A stretch of 62,686 bases of DNA from Hyphomicrobiales bacterium (GTDB lineage: Bacteria > Pseudomonadota > Alphaproteobacteria > Rhizobiales > Devosiaceae), in contig JALSII010000037.1 of assembly GCA_026981645.1 (NCBI GenBank), positions 1 to 62,686 of the forward strand, written 5' to 3'. The number at the start of each line of letters is the position of its first letter. Positions within the stretch are counted from its first letter, which is position 1. Both the position numbers and the translations under genes were made by a program. Below are positions 43,645 through 53,824 of this stretch, in pieces. The notes under the pieces are model-generated. The model searched no databases. It worked only from the letters and a program-made list of their open reading frames with translations, and was not told where the DNA came from.

Positions 43645-44853
43645 ATGCAGATTATGAAAAAAACACTGCTCACCGCTCTTGCTGTGGGCGCATTGAGTGC
43701 AGCAAGCCCGGCTCTGGCCGAAGGCGCAAAAATCGGATTTCTGGGCGGCTTTACCGGCCCGCTGGAAACACTGACCCCCCCCATTGCTGAAGGTGCAAAA
43801 CTCGTTGCTCACCAGGTCAATGCCCAGGGCGGTATTCTGGGTGGCACACTTGAAGTCATCACCGGTGACAGCACCTGCGCCGACGCAACTGCCGCCGCCA
43901 ACGCCGCTGACAAGCTGATCAACACCGACAATGTGGCCGCCATCGTTGGCCCCATGTGCTCGGGCGCAACCATCTCGGCTGCCAACAATGCCGGCATCCC
44001 CGGAAATACAGTTTTGATCTCGCCTTCGGCAACCGCTCCATCGGTTACCGACGTTGACGACAATGACCTGCTGTTCCGCACCGCACCTTCCGATGCCTAT
44101 CAGGGCGCCGTTCTGGCCCGCCTGCTGCTGGCTAAAGACATCAATGAAATTGCGCTGGCTTATGTGAACAATGATTACGGCAAGGGCTTTGCCGATTCTC
44201 TGGTCGCAGCCTATGAAGCCGCTGGCGGCACTGTTGCTGTCTCCGAAGGCCATGAAGACGGCAAGGCCGACTACCGCGCCGAGCTGGGTTCTCTTGCTGC
44301 CTCCGGCGCACAAAGCCTTGTAATTCTGGCCTATGCCGACGGCTCCGGCCAGACCATGCTGCGTCAGGCCATTGAAGCGGGTGACTTCACCCAGTTCATC
44401 GGTGGGGATGGCATGGTGGGCAATTCCCTGTTCACCGGCATCGACAATGCAGCGGTTGAAGGCATGATTGCCACCAAACCCGGCACTCCCGATCTTCCCG
44501 GCGCGGCTCTTTACACCACGCTGGCCTCAGCCGAGGGTCTGGACCCCACTGCCATCTTTGCACCTCAGGCCTATGACGCTGCGTTCATTCTGGCTCTGGC
44601 CATTCAGCAGAAAGGCTCTGCCGACCGCGAAGGCATGTCAGAAGCCGTACGCGCGGTAGCTACGGCACCCGGTGAGATCATTCTTCCCGGCGAATGGTCA
44701 AAAGCTGTAGCCCTTCTGGCTGAAGGCAAAGAAATCAACTATGAGGGTGCTTCAGGCCAGCATGAGTTTGATGACGCCGGCGACGTTCCCGGAACCATCG
44801 TTGAGATGACCGTTACCAACGGTGAATTTGTTGAGGTTGGTGCCGCCATGTAA
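43645..44853 (+). CDS. Branched-chain amino acid type ABC binding protein
   Basis: A 402-residue periplasmic protein of the HAAT (LivJ-like) family. Residues 1-25 are a signal peptide (ending Ala-Leu-Ala). The mature protein has the two-lobe receptor layout with AAIVGPMCSGATISAA and YVNNDYGKGFADS motifs; two cysteines (in STCADA and PMCSG) may form a disulfide. GAGGG precedes ATG 43645. The matching membrane genes livGFHM lie on the other strand, convergent. The exact ligand (branched-chain amino acid, amide, urea or other) is not decided by sequence reading. Confidence 0.9.
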   Translation: MQIMKKTLLTALAVGALSAASPALAEGAKIGFLGGFTGPLETLTPPIAEGAKLVAHQVNAQGGILGGTLEVITGDSTCADATAAANAADKLINTDNVAAIVGPMCSGATISAANNAGIPGNTVLISPSATAPSVTDVDDNDLLFRTAPSDAYQGAVLARLLLAKDINEIALAYVNNDYGKGFADSLVAAYEAAGGTVAVSEGHEDGKADYRAELGSLAASGAQSLVILAYADGSGQTMLRQAIEAGDFTQFIGGDGMVGNSLFTGIDNAAVEGMIATKPGTPDLPGAALYTTLASAEGLDPTAIFAPQAYDAAFILALAIQQKGSADREGMSEAVRAVATAPGEIILPGEWSKAVALLAEGKEINYEGASGQHEFDDAGDVPGTIVEMTVTNGEFVEVGAAM

Positions 44854-44884
44854 CTGGCTCCTTTCAAGGACCAACTAAAACTGG

Positions 44885-44916
44885 AAAAGCCCGGAACCTC
44901 AGGTTCCGGGCTTTTT
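44885..44916. terminator. Bidirectional terminator
   Basis: AGCCCGGAACC (44888-44898), loop TCA, GGTTCCGGGCT (44902-44912), with an A run before and TTTT after. The perfect 11-pair stem works on both strands and separates the convergent binding-protein gene and the DUF5946 gene, whose stop lies two bases away. Confidence 0.92.
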
Positions 44917-44917
44917 A

Positions 44918-45421
44918 TCAGCGCGACTTTGAGGCTGACAACCAGGTTCGAACCTGCTGGTAATGGAATGACCATGCCCCCCATGCGTCTTTTGCCCATT
45001 CCCTGACAACGGATTTGTGCTCCTCAACACTATTGGTCTTCATCACGTCTCCCACCGTAATCGTTCCCAGCGAAAGGGGCGGCTCAAGCCAGATAAAGGT
45101 GCTTTTGTTTTTCGACGCCTTCAACATCGCCTCATTGGCGCGCTCAGGGCACAAATCATGCTCAAGAAAGAGGCACAGACGTATCAGATGCACACCGATG
45201 GACTGGATCGTCTGCCGGGAGGGTGAGCCGGGATGCTGAACCGCATACGCATCCACGCTTAACCGGTGCACCTCAAAATAGGTCTTGTCGCTGTATTCGC
45301 GCGCCAGCACTTCACCAAACGCGGCCCAACACCCCGGGCTTGAGCTCATATAACGGTGTACCGGACCCTCAACATCATCAAACACCCCTCCGCAGGCAAA
45401 ACATTCAATCTTGCTCAACAT
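44918..45421 (-). CDS. DUF5946-like small protein
   Basis: A 167-residue soluble protein. Near the N terminus it has CFACGG (residues about 7-12) and later CW and two more cysteines, with DVEGPVHRYMSSSPGCW matching my memory of DUF5946. Function is unknown. ATG 45421 follows AGAGG; the longer frame from 45487 would overlap the end of livM. It is the last gene on the livGFHM strand, 28 bases after livM, and ends at the bidirectional terminator, so it is probably the last gene of that operon. Confidence 0.65.
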   Translation of the reverse strand: MLSKIECFACGGVFDDVEGPVHRYMSSSPGCWAAFGEVLAREYSDKTYFEVHRLSVDAYAVQHPGSPSRQTIQSIGVHLIRLCLFLEHDLCPERANEAMLKASKNKSTFIWLEPPLSLGTITVGDVMKTNSVEEHKSVVREWAKDAWGAWSFHYQQVRTWLSASKSR

Positions 45422-45449
45422 GCGGCTGCCTCTTGAACTTTCATTCCAT

Positions 45450-46769
45450 TCAGGCCTGTTTGGGGGTGGCCTTCTTGGTTTCTTCATCCCCGTGCCGCCT
45501 TATCACCTCGGGAATAAGCCCCTGGGGCGTATATCTGAGGGCCAGCGTAATCACCAGCCCCAGCACAAATACCCGCATTTGCAGCGAGCGGCTTTCCACA
45601 TCGGGGATGGCCCCCCAGCCCCAGCTTTCAAACATTCCACTCAGGCTGACAAACATGGCCTGGGAGACATTTGCCGAAAGACTCCACACGATGAAGATGA
45701 ATACCCCCCCGAATATGGCGCCAAAATTATTGCCTGCACCACCAACAATCACCATCACCCAGATGAGGAATGTATGGTGGATGGGCTGATACCCTCCCGG
45801 ATCAAGGATCTGGGAAAAGCTGGTGAGGATCGCTCCCCCGATGCCAATCAGCACCGAACCGAAAACAAATATTTCAATCTGCCGGGCCTTCACATTCTTG
45901 CCCATTGAGGCTGCCGCAATGTGATTGTCGCGGATGGCGCGCATCATGCGCCCCCAGGGCCCGCCATAGGCCCGCTGAATGAGGAACAGGACAACAAGGA
46001 CAACAAGGATAACAACAATCAGATAGGCTCCGCGCGCGTAGATGAAAGAGGCCGCGGTTTCCATGCCCAACTCCTGCAAATCCTGAGGTTTTGGCACCGG
46101 CCAGGGTACAGGGGATACGGTCAGCGTGCCCCGCGTCAGCCAGTCCATGTTTTTGATCAGGGCCCGGATGATTTCAGAAATCCCGATGGTGGCAATAGCC
46201 AGATAGTCAGTGCGCAACCCCAGACAGATCTTGCCAATAATATAGGCAATTCCGGCGGCGAGCACACCACCAAATATCCAGCCCAGCAACACCGGCAGTC
46301 CCAGTCCGCCCACATACCCCGCCTCAGCCTCAATATAGGCAGCAGCAGGATCGATCTGGGAACGATAAATAATATAGGCCAAGATCCACGCGCCCACCTG
46401 GGCCGTGCGATGCCAGCGGGCCGAAGCGCCAAGACGATGCAGGCGGTTGGCTCCCATAACAAGGCCTGCGCCCACACCGGCCGCCAGCAGCACCCTGAAC
46501 AGCAAAAACGGCCCTTCAGAGCTCCAGAAGTCCATGTTCACCGGCATGGAAATAAAGGTGACGGCAAAACCGCCCACCATCAGAAAACCCATAACACCAA
46601 AATTAAACAGGCCCCCATAACCCCATTGGATGTTCAGCCCCAGGGCAATCAGAGAATAGGCCGCAGCCTCCACGCACAGACGCACGGTAAAAGGCGCGCC
46701 CATGAATGTTCCAACCACCAGAATAAGTACAAATAGGCCAAGATAAAGAGAGAGTGCGCGCCTGATCAT
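45450..46769 (-). CDS. livM: Branched-chain amino acid ABC permease LivM
   Basis: A 439-residue permease with about ten hydrophobic segments; the later half carries GGAGNNFGAIFGGVF typical of LivM. It is longer than E. coli LivM because of an insert between helices. Its start overlaps the livH stop by ATGA. It ends just in front of the DUF5946 gene. Confidence 0.92.
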   Translation of the reverse strand: MIRRALSLYLGLFVLILVVGTFMGAPFTVRLCVEAAAYSLIALGLNIQWGYGGLFNFGVMGFLMVGGFAVTFISMPVNMDFWSSEGPFLLFRVLLAAGVGAGLVMGANRLHRLGASARWHRTAQVGAWILAYIIYRSQIDPAAAYIEAEAGYVGGLGLPVLLGWIFGGVLAAGIAYIIGKICLGLRTDYLAIATIGISEIIRALIKNMDWLTRGTLTVSPVPWPVPKPQDLQELGMETAASFIYARGAYLIVVILVVLVVLFLIQRAYGGPWGRMMRAIRDNHIAAASMGKNVKARQIEIFVFGSVLIGIGGAILTSFSQILDPGGYQPIHHTFLIWVMVIVGGAGNNFGAIFGGVFIFIVWSLSANVSQAMFVSLSGMFESWGWGAIPDVESRSLQMRVFVLGLVITLALRYTPQGLIPEVIRRHGDEETKKATPKQA

Positions 46770-47764
46770 GACGAGGCTCCCTTGAATATGCCCGTCGGCC
46801 TGACCAGCAGCACAATCACCAGAATAACAAAGGCAACGGTGAGCTTATATTCCGTGGGCACGATGGAGAGGTCATTGGGCACCCACTCGGGAAGGCTTCC
46901 TCGGAAAGGGCGCAGTAAAATTGCCCAGTTGAACACCGACATGGTTTCGGCAAAGCCGACGACAAATCCCCCTGCAATCGCCCCATAGGACTGGCCCAGG
47001 CCGCCCACAATGGCGGCGGCAAAAATCGGCAATATGATGTTGAACGCCAAATCAGGCTTGAGCGAAACATCAAGCGCCAGCATGGTGCCCGCAAGACAGG
47101 CCAGCGTACCCGCGATCAACCAGGTGACACGCACCACCAGTTGCGTATTGATGCCTGAAACCTGCGCCAGGTCAGCATTATCGGCCATCGCCCGCATGGC
47201 CTTACCCAGCCGTGAGCGGGTTAAAAACATGTGCAGCGCCAATACTGCAACAATGGCCAACCCCATCATCCACACCTGTGGCTCGGTAAACACAATGGGC
47301 CGGGTCGCGCCAAAAAAGGGCACGTCAATGCGAAACACCTGCTTGGCGGTGCCCTCATAAAACGAGCGGTTCTGCACCCCGGCAAAAAGACGGATCAACC
47401 CCTGGATCATCAGGGTAACACCAATGGAGGCGATCAGTAATGTTACCGGCTTTGCCCCCCGCGCCCGTAAAGGAGCATAAAAGCCCCTGTCGATACCAAG
47501 CGCCATCATCGCTGCCAGCGCCATGGCCAATGGCAAAACCACAATTGCAAGAGGAACAGGTGCCACAATGCCAAGCCCTGCCGCAATGCTGGCCAGCACA
47601 AAAGTGATAAAAGCCCCCATGGTCATCATGTCGCCATGGGCAAAATGGGCGAACCTCAGGATACCGAAAATCAGCGTGATGCCCACCGCTCCAAGTGCAT
47701 AGATCGAGCCCAGCACCGTACCTGAAATCAGCACCTTGTTGATAAGGAAAATCAGTTCGTTCAT
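46766..47764 (-). CDS. livH: Branched-chain amino acid ABC permease LivH
   Basis: A 332-residue permease with about eight hydrophobic segments. LGSIYALGAVGITLIFGILR at the start and GLGQSYGAIAGGFVVG near residue 260 are LivH marks. Length slightly above the 300 usual. It overlaps livM by 4 bases and lies 6 bases after livF. Confidence 0.93.
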   Translation of the reverse strand: MNELIFLINKVLISGTVLGSIYALGAVGITLIFGILRFAHFAHGDMMTMGAFITFVLASIAAGLGIVAPVPLAIVVLPLAMALAAMMALGIDRGFYAPLRARGAKPVTLLIASIGVTLMIQGLIRLFAGVQNRSFYEGTAKQVFRIDVPFFGATRPIVFTEPQVWMMGLAIVAVLALHMFLTRSRLGKAMRAMADNADLAQVSGINTQLVVRVTWLIAGTLACLAGTMLALDVSLKPDLAFNIILPIFAAAIVGGLGQSYGAIAGGFVVGFAETMSVFNWAILLRPFRGSLPEWVPNDLSIVPTEYKLTVAFVILVIVLLVRPTGIFKGASS

Positions 47765-47770
47765 GAATTT

Positions 47771-48475
47771 CTAGCCCCCGAGGAAACTTTTGGCGACTTC
47801 GGGGTCGTCCAGCAATTCGCGCCCGGTCCCTGTAAATCTGTTCTGTCCATTGGCCAGTACAAAGCCTTTTGTGGCAAAGGCCAGAGCCTGGCGCGCATTC
47901 TGTTCGACCATTAAAATACCCACCCCCGAGGCGTTAATTTTCACCACCTGTTCAAAAATTTCCAGCATGTAGCGTGGCGAAAGACCCGCAGAAGGCTCAT
48001 CGAGCAAAAGAAGGCGCGGCTGACTCATCAGCGCCCGCCCCATGGCCACCATCTGGCGCTGACCCCCTGAAAGCTCCCCCGCATTCTGCCAGCGTTTTTC
48101 CTTGAGGGGCGGAAACATGTCATAAATGGAATCAAGCGTATCGGAAAAATCATCCCGGCGGATAAACGCTCCCATTTCCAGGTTCTCGTTGACACTCATC
48201 GAGGTGAAAACATTGTGCTCCTGGGGCACAAAGCTCAACCCCAGCGGCACCAGCCTGTCGGGCAGGGCATTGGTAACATCCTCACCCAGAAAGCTCACCT
48301 GCCCGCCCGTAACCTTGAGTAGCCCGAAAATGGATTTGAGCGCCGTGGATTTTCCCGCCCCGTTAGGGCCCACGATTACTCCGATGTCGCTTGCTTCGAT
48401 TTCCATGTCGATGCCCTTGAGAATGGGCGCACCGCCATAGCCTGCTTCAACATCATCCAGCTTGACCAGCGCCAT
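47771..48475 (-). CDS. livF: Branched-chain amino acid ABC ATPase LivF
   Basis: A 234-residue ATPase. Walker A GPNGAGKST (about residues 37-45), signature LSGGQRQM and Walker B LLLDEPSAGLSP are intact, and the LivF-type end AKSFLGG is present. Its ATG overlaps the livG stop by one base (TGATG). Confidence 0.95.
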   Translation of the reverse strand: MALVKLDDVEAGYGGAPILKGIDMEIEASDIGVIVGPNGAGKSTALKSIFGLLKVTGGQVSFLGEDVTNALPDRLVPLGLSFVPQEHNVFTSMSVNENLEMGAFIRRDDFSDTLDSIYDMFPPLKEKRWQNAGELSGGQRQMVAMGRALMSQPRLLLLDEPSAGLSPRYMLEIFEQVVKINASGVGILMVEQNARQALAFATKGFVLANGQNRFTGTGRELLDDPEVAKSFLGG

Positions 48476-49272
48476 CAGGCAACCTCCATCGGAGTGCCGA
48501 AATAGGCTTCAATGATCTCCGGATTCTGTCGGATTTCCTCCATCGGTCCCTCGGCAATGACCTCGCCCTGAGCCATGACAATAACCGGATCGCAAAGCCG
48601 ACTGATAAGGTCCATATCGTGCTCTATGACAAAAAATGTATATCCCAGTTCGCGGTTCATGCGTTCAATATTGCCCGCAAGGTCCTTGAGCAGGGTCCGG
48701 TTGACCCCCGCCGCCACTTCATCAAGAAGCACAAGCTTGGCATCGACCATCATGGTGCGCCCAAGTTCAAGCAGCTTTTTCTGCCCTCCTGACAAATTCC
48801 CCGCCAACTCATTTTTGACATGACCCAGTTTCAGAAAATCAATCACATCGTTGGCCCGCTGGCGCACTTCGAGTTCTCGCGAAGCAACCAGTGATGGCCT
48901 GAGCCAGGCTTTGGCAAGGCTCTCGCCGGGCTGATCTCCGGGCACCATCATCAGGTTTTCAAGTGATGTCATCTGGGAAAACTCGTGGGCAAGCTGAAAG
49001 GTGCGCAACATGCCGCGCCCGAACAAATCGTAAGGAGCCAAGCCTGTCACATCTTCCCCCTCAAAGATAATCTGCCCGCCATCGGGCTTCTGGCTGCCCG
49101 CAACCATGTTGAAAAGAGTGGTTTTTCCCGCGCCATTGGGCCCGATCAGCCCGGTGACAGACCCACGGGCCACACTCAGCGTGCACGCGTTGACCGCAAT
49201 CAGCCCCCCATAACGCTTGGTCACACTTTTTACTTCGATAACCGGCTCTTTGCTGACGATGCCTTCAGACAC
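48475..49272 (-). CDS. livG: Branched-chain amino acid ABC ATPase LivG
   Basis: A 265-residue ATPase, first gene of the livGFHM operon. Walker A is GPNGAGKTT (about residues 45-53) and the signature is LSGGQKKL; VLLDEVAAGVN is Walker B, and the C-terminal EAYFGTP motif is the LivG end. GTG 49272 (product start MSEGIVSKEPV) is chosen; an earlier in-frame GTG at 49284 is possible. The promoter must lie in 49273-49363. Confidence 0.92.
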   Translation of the reverse strand: MSEGIVSKEPVIEVKSVTKRYGGLIAVNACTLSVARGSVTGLIGPNGAGKTTLFNMVAGSQKPDGGQIIFEGEDVTGLAPYDLFGRGMLRTFQLAHEFSQMTSLENLMMVPGDQPGESLAKAWLRPSLVASRELEVRQRANDVIDFLKLGHVKNELAGNLSGGQKKLLELGRTMMVDAKLVLLDEVAAGVNRTLLKDLAGNIERMNRELGYTFFVIEHDMDLISRLCDPVIVMAQGEVIAEGPMEEIRQNPEIIEAYFGTPMEVA

Positions 49273-49363
49273 GCAACCCCCCACTCACAAAAGTTCTAAC
49301 CCAACAGCATTCAAGCGCGCATGTGTTCACAAGTGTTGCGCGGGGTCAATGGCACAGCAGGTC

Positions 49364-49388
49364 AAAAAAAGAGGGCCTTGAGGCCCCC
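49364..49388 (-). terminator. Intrinsic terminator after mcp
   Basis: GGGCCT (49373-49378) and AGGCCC (49381-49386) form a six-pair stem with a two-base loop; on the minus strand it is followed by TCTTTTTTT. It ends the chemotaxis transcript 60 bases past the mcp stop. Confidence 0.85.
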
Positions 49389-49447
49389 TTCAGTCACTCT
49401 GTTCGTTGAACAAAGCTTGCATGAAACAATCCAGGGCCTGTCAGCTA

Positions 49448-51907
49448 TCAGAATTCGGCCCAGTCACTATCGAGTGCCACACTACCCTCTGAGAGGTAGG
49501 TCCTGGCGGCGTCCTTGACCTTGCCCTGTAGCGCGCGCGCATCCCCGGCGGTCGTGGCCCGGGGCGGTGCCTGTTGTGGGCTGGCACCCTGATGCCCCCC
49601 GCCCCCCTTCAGCTTGAACACATCAACAATCCGGTCAAGCTCGACAACCTGATTGTCGGTCTGCTCAATCGCCGCATTGGTCTCTTCGACCAGGGCCGCA
49701 TTGTGCTGGGTCATCTCATCCATCTGCCGAACCGCCGCATTTACCTCCTCAATGGAAGAGGCCTGGGCGCGGCTCGACTTGGCAATGCCCTGCATCAGGG
49801 TCGAGTTCTGCTGAATGCTCTCAATCATCCCCTGCAGCTTGTCCGCCGCAATAGTCACGAATTTGGAACCTTGCTCAACCTCACTCGCGCTCTGCTCGAT
49901 CAGCTGCTTGACTTCGCTTGAAGCCTCCGCCGCAGACTGCGCCAGACGCCGCACCTCCACAGCAACAACAGCAAACCCCTTGCCAGCCTCACCCGCCCGT
50001 GCCGCTTCCACCGAAGCATTGAGCGCCAAAAGGTTGGTCTGGAAGGCAATATCGTCAATCATGCCAATGACATTGGAAATCTTGGCCGAAGATGAGGTGA
50101 TACGCTCCATGGCATCGGTTGCCTTGGAGACAACGCCCCCGGTTTCTTCTGCCGTTTGGGCAAGGGTCTGCGACTTGGCGCTGGCATCATCGGCCTGTTC
50201 GGCGCTTTGCATCACCGTGCCCGCAAGTTCCTCAACGGTAGCAGAAGTCTCCTCAACCGTTGCCGCCTGCTTGGTGGTGCGCTCGCTCAGATCATTGGCA
50301 CCGGCAAGAATTTCCCCCGTCGCCGTCTTCAGAGCACCCGAAGTATCCCGCAACTGGCCGACAATCTCCGCAAGTTTCTCGCCCACCGCATTGGTATCTT
50401 CCTTCAGTCGCAGAAAAGCACCTTCATATTCCCCCTCAACCCGGCTGGTCAGATCCGTGTTGGCAAGAGCACCCAGAACTGCGCCGGTCTCCTTAAGGCC
50501 CCGGTCAACCGTCTCAACAAGCTTGTTGACCTGTACGCCCAGCTCATTGAGTTCCGCATCGGGGAATTCAGCTGTGACACGCTGGGTGAAATCACCGGCA
50601 GCGGCAGCATCAACAACAGCGCCGAATGCTTGTTGAAGTTCCGCCATCATCCGGCTGTGCTCGGCGGCATTTCTTGCCGCTGTTGCTTTTTCCTCTTCGG
50701 TCATAGCTGCGACTTTTTGACCATTTTCCTTGAACACTTCAACAGCGCGCGCCATCAGCCCCAGTTCATCCCGGTTGGCTGTGCCTGAAATCTCAGCTTC
50801 ATAATTTCCGCGTGCCAGATCATCCATTGTTTTGGTAAGGCGAATGATCGGTCCACTGATTGAGCGTACAACCAGAATGGAGAGCAATATCGTGGCCATG
50901 ATCACCCCGATGACAATCGTGCTGACCACCATAAGTTTTTGGGCAGCCTTGTCTGCAAGTATCCTGGAGAAGTCTACAATTTCAACGGTTGCTGCATCAT
51001 CAATCTTTTTCAGAAGGTTGATGCGGTCGGTGGTCGCATCAAACCATTGTTCGCCCGAAACCCCGATAAGGGAATTGCCATACGGGGCGCCCCTGAGAAT
51101 TTCCCGATAGGCATCAACCTGTTCCACGACAGGGCCTTTCATCGTTTCCTGATACAAAGCAGAAAGGGGTGCACTGGCGTGATTTACAAAATCTTCAAGC
51201 AAGATGTTCTGGAGCTGGAGCATGCTGACAAACTTGGCGTAATCCGCAGGGCTTATGGTGTTGGTGGAAAACGCACCGGCACCAATCGCCCGTTCAATCC
51301 CGGCCCGCTCCTTGGCCTGCAATAAATCACCCAGCGCCCGCAATCGACTGGTCACCTCCACATCCTTGGAAAGGGCAATCTGCATATCGACCGCTTCCAG
51401 AAGTTCCGAGATCACATCCGTGTAAAAACCGACCATCTCTCCCTTGGACAGTTCAAATTTTGACACACTGTCCCGCGTCTCTGCCAGTTCATCAAGTGCT
51501 CCCAATATGTGGGTCAATTGATTATTCAGCGCCGGATCCATGCTCATTTGCAGAATCACGCCCACGCGCGTTCTGAACTCTTCGGAACGACCGTCAGTCA
51601 TGATCCGCTGGTTTGTCAGTTCATTTGAAAAATTCTGCCCTGCAGAATCCAGAAAACCCGCTGACATACCCCGCTCTTTTTGCAGTTCGTGAACCAGGGC
51701 CGAAAGAGAGGGGATTTTTTCCGCAAACGCCGCCGTCTGCTTGCTCGCTTCTTCGGCCCTATATTCATTGCTCAGCTCCAGAAAACTAAGAAACAGCAAC
51801 CCCGCAAGAGGAACCAGTGCCAGAACAATTATACGAGTTCTCACCGGGAAGCGCGAAACCGCGTATTGAAGATCAAATCCAAACAGTTTTTTTGAAGCGG
51901 TAGTCAT
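49448..51907 (-). CDS. Methyl-accepting chemotaxis protein with NIT sensor domain
   Basis: An 819-residue transmembrane receptor. Helix at about 27-48; a periplasmic domain (about 50-310) of the nitrate/nitrite-sensing NIT type ([20 protein letters not shown]); second helix about 312-334; HAMP (about 335-390) and a further HAMP-like segment; then the long signalling coiled coil with the conserved hairpin [20 protein letters not shown]. The last five residues DWAEF form a CheR/CheB tether. It is the last gene of the chemotaxis cluster. The real ligand is not known. Confidence 0.92.
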   Translation of the reverse strand: MTTASKKLFGFDLQYAVSRFPVRTRIIVLALVPLAGLLFLSFLELSNEYRAEEASKQTAAFAEKIPSLSALVHELQKERGMSAGFLDSAGQNFSNELTNQRIMTDGRSEEFRTRVGVILQMSMDPALNNQLTHILGALDELAETRDSVSKFELSKGEMVGFYTDVISELLEAVDMQIALSKDVEVTSRLRALGDLLQAKERAGIERAIGAGAFSTNTISPADYAKFVSMLQLQNILLEDFVNHASAPLSALYQETMKGPVVEQVDAYREILRGAPYGNSLIGVSGEQWFDATTDRINLLKKIDDAATVEIVDFSRILADKAAQKLMVVSTIVIGVIMATILLSILVVRSISGPIIRLTKTMDDLARGNYEAEISGTANRDELGLMARAVEVFKENGQKVAAMTEEEKATAARNAAEHSRMMAELQQAFGAVVDAAAAGDFTQRVTAEFPDAELNELGVQVNKLVETVDRGLKETGAVLGALANTDLTSRVEGEYEGAFLRLKEDTNAVGEKLAEIVGQLRDTSGALKTATGEILAGANDLSERTTKQAATVEETSATVEELAGTVMQSAEQADDASAKSQTLAQTAEETGGVVSKATDAMERITSSSAKISNVIGMIDDIAFQTNLLALNASVEAARAGEAGKGFAVVAVEVRRLAQSAAEASSEVKQLIEQSASEVEQGSKFVTIAADKLQGMIESIQQNSTLMQGIAKSSRAQASSIEEVNAAVRQMDEMTQHNAALVEETNAAIEQTDNQVVELDRIVDVFKLKGGGGHQGASPQQAPPRATTAGDARALQGKVKDAARTYLSEGSVALDSDWAEF

Positions 51908-52277
51908 TTTTCAGAGCCCCGGGTACAGTATGATTGTGTAGGTAGAGTTACATGAATCTGTGTTAATTTGTGGTAAACCCTGACTTCCTTAAAGTGATGA
52001 CCAGGGGGCTGGGTCAGACTGGTTTCGCACCAACTTGAAAAGCGCAGACCTGCCCGCTTTTGCCTGTGCCAGACACCCGCAAACAGCACCTCCTGACAGA
52101 CACCAGGCAGATGCCCGTCAATGGGAACTAGAGCCTTTGTTTTGTCGCGTTTTCGAACCGGATAACCGCACACACTTATCCTGAAAACGCTCCAAGAAAA
52201 TCTGCTGACTTGGATTGTCGGATTGTTCAGTGCAGTCAGGACCGGCTTGAAAGGAGCAATCCCTTGGGGTCTGGACC
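51908..52277. other. 370-base gap between cheY (52278) and mcp
   Basis: No gene, tRNA or clear promoter could be supported here. A short GGGTC-TG-GACCC hairpin (52267-52278) covers the end of the cheY gene, without a T tract. The gap may carry the mcp promoter. Confidence 0.3.
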
Positions 52278-52667
52278 CTAAGCCAGAACCCCGATAACTG
52301 CCTCAATCTTTTTCTTCATGGAACCGGCATCAAAGGGCTTGATGATATAATTGTTCACTCCCGCCACAATAGCCTCCTTGACCTGCTCCTTGTCGGAACG
52401 GCCCGTGGCCATGATGAAAGGCATGCCCTTGGTTTTGGGGTGTTTGCGGATAACCTTGAGCAAAGTCAGGCCGTCAATATCATCCATATTCCAGTCGGAA
52501 ATAATCAGATCAATCTTGTTTTTTTCCAGCTTTCCCAAAGCATCACGACCACTCTTTGCTTCGGTGATTTCCTTGAACCCGAGCTGGTTGAGAATGAACT
52601 TGCAAATGCCGCGCATGGATTGCTGATCATCCACTACGAGTACACTGATATCACTTGCTTTGGGCAT
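52278..52667 (-). CDS. Chemotaxis response regulator CheY
   Basis: A 129-residue single receiver domain. Acidic residues Asp13-Asp14, phosphoacceptor Asp58 in IISDWNMDDIDG, Thr in FIMATGRS and Lys in YIIKPFD are intact. The WNM after the Asp and IKPFDA are typical of motor-binding CheY. It is one of two CheY proteins in this cluster, so one may switch the motor and the other act as a phosphate sink, as known in Rhizobiales. Confidence 0.9.
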   Translation of the reverse strand: MPKASDISVLVVDDQQSMRGICKFILNQLGFKEITEAKSGRDALGKLEKNKIDLIISDWNMDDIDGLTLLKVIRKHPKTKGMPFIMATGRSDKEQVKEAIVAGVNNYIIKPFDAGSMKKKIEAVIGVLA

Positions 52668-52774
52668 GGCGTTTTGGGCCTCTTTCTTTAGTCGTTACGC
52701 TAACTCAACAACCCCTTGCATAGGGCAAAACACTTACCAATCTCTCAATCCGCCAGTAATGGGCATCTGTTTTT

Positions 52775-53824
52775 TCAGGCGGCATTCTTCTGGTTTGCCA
52801 ATCCGTTAACGAGGTATGCCGCAATTTCTTCCACGGGCACCTCGTCCGCCACCGCCCCCAGTTCCGCCGCCGCACGGGGCATGCCGTAAACAAGCGCCGA
52901 ACCTTTGCACTGTCCAACGGTATAGGCACCGCTTTCGCGCATGCTTTTCAAGCCTTTGGCACCATCTTTTCCCATGCCGGTAAGAATTGCGCCTACCGCC
53001 TTGTCACCAACTGATTTGGCAACCGAATCAAACAGCACATCAGCACTTGGGCGATGCCCGGACACAGCGTCATCTTCACTCAGCCGACACTTCAAAACCC
53101 CTCCGCCGTTGTCCACGCGCAGGTGATAACCACCCTTGGCAATCACCGCACACCCCGGCTTCAGGGCCATGCGGTTTTCAGCCTCCATCACGCTGATTTC
53201 CACCTGCTGGTTGAGGCGTTCCGCAAAGCGCTGAGTGAATTCGGGCGGCATGTGCTGGGCAATAACAATGGGGGGGCAGTTCGCAGGCAGTCGTAAAAGA
53301 ACAGCCCGGATAGCATCCACACCCCCGGTCGAAGCGCCAATTGCAATCACCGCGCCTGCATCAGCACTGGCAATACTGGCCACCTTTTTCGGGTGGGCAG
53401 ATGTTCCCATGGCACGACCAAGCACATCACTTTGCGCCGCAGCCCTGACCTTGGTGCGCAATTCCGCACCAAACTGCTCAAGTCCGCCCGCAAGGTCATG
53501 CCCGGGCTTGGCAACAAAATCCACTGCTCCCAGTTCCAGGGCGAGCATGGTTTCACTGGCCCCTTTTTGCGTAAGGGTTGAGACCATAACCACCGGCAGG
53601 GGGCGCAGACGCATGAGCTTTGATAAAAATTCCAGCCCGTTCATATTGGGCATTTCAATATCAAGCGTCACCACGTCAGGGCGTAATTCCTTGATTTTCT
53701 TTCTGGCCACCAGCGGATCTTCAGCCGTGCCCACAACCTCGATGTCCCCATCCTTGATGAGCGTTGAGGACAATACCTCCCGAATGAGTGCTGAATCATC
53801 AACAACCAGAACCCTTATACTCAT
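52775..53824 (-). CDS. cheB: Chemotaxis methylesterase CheB
   Basis: A 349-residue protein-glutamate methylesterase/deamidase. Receiver domain at residues 1-125 with phosphoacceptor Asp55 (VVTLDIEMPNMNG), linker, and catalytic domain with IGASTGGVDAI (nucleophile Ser about 165), the His in IAQHMPPEF and the late Asp in GMGKDGAKG. It removes receptor methyl groups added by CheR. Its start overlaps the cheR stop by ATGA. Confidence 0.95.
   Translation of the reverse strand: MSIRVLVVDDSALIREVLSSTLIKDGDIEVVGTAEDPLVARKKIKELRPDVVTLDIEMPNMNGLEFLSKLMRLRPLPVVMVSTLTQKGASETMLALELGAVDFVAKPGHDLAGGLEQFGAELRTKVRAAAQSDVLGRAMGTSAHPKKVASIASADAGAVIAIGASTGGVDAIRAVLLRLPANCPPIVIAQHMPPEFTQRFAERLNQQVEISVMEAENRMALKPGCAVIAKGGYHLRVDNGGGVLKCRLSEDDAVSGHRPSADVLFDSVAKSVGDKAVGAILTGMGKDGAKGLKSMRESGAYTVGQCKGSALVYGMPRAAAELGAVADEVPVEEIAAYLVNGLANQKNAA

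Noticed and set aside
45921..46736. 271-residue plus-strand frame antisense to livM
   Set aside because: Highly polar, Gln/His/Arg-rich product typical of mirrored membrane-protein codons. Rejected.
49815..50636. 273-residue plus-strand frame antisense to the chemoreceptor
   Set aside because: Ser/Ala/Thr-rich low-complexity product typical of mirrored coiled-coil codons. Rejected.
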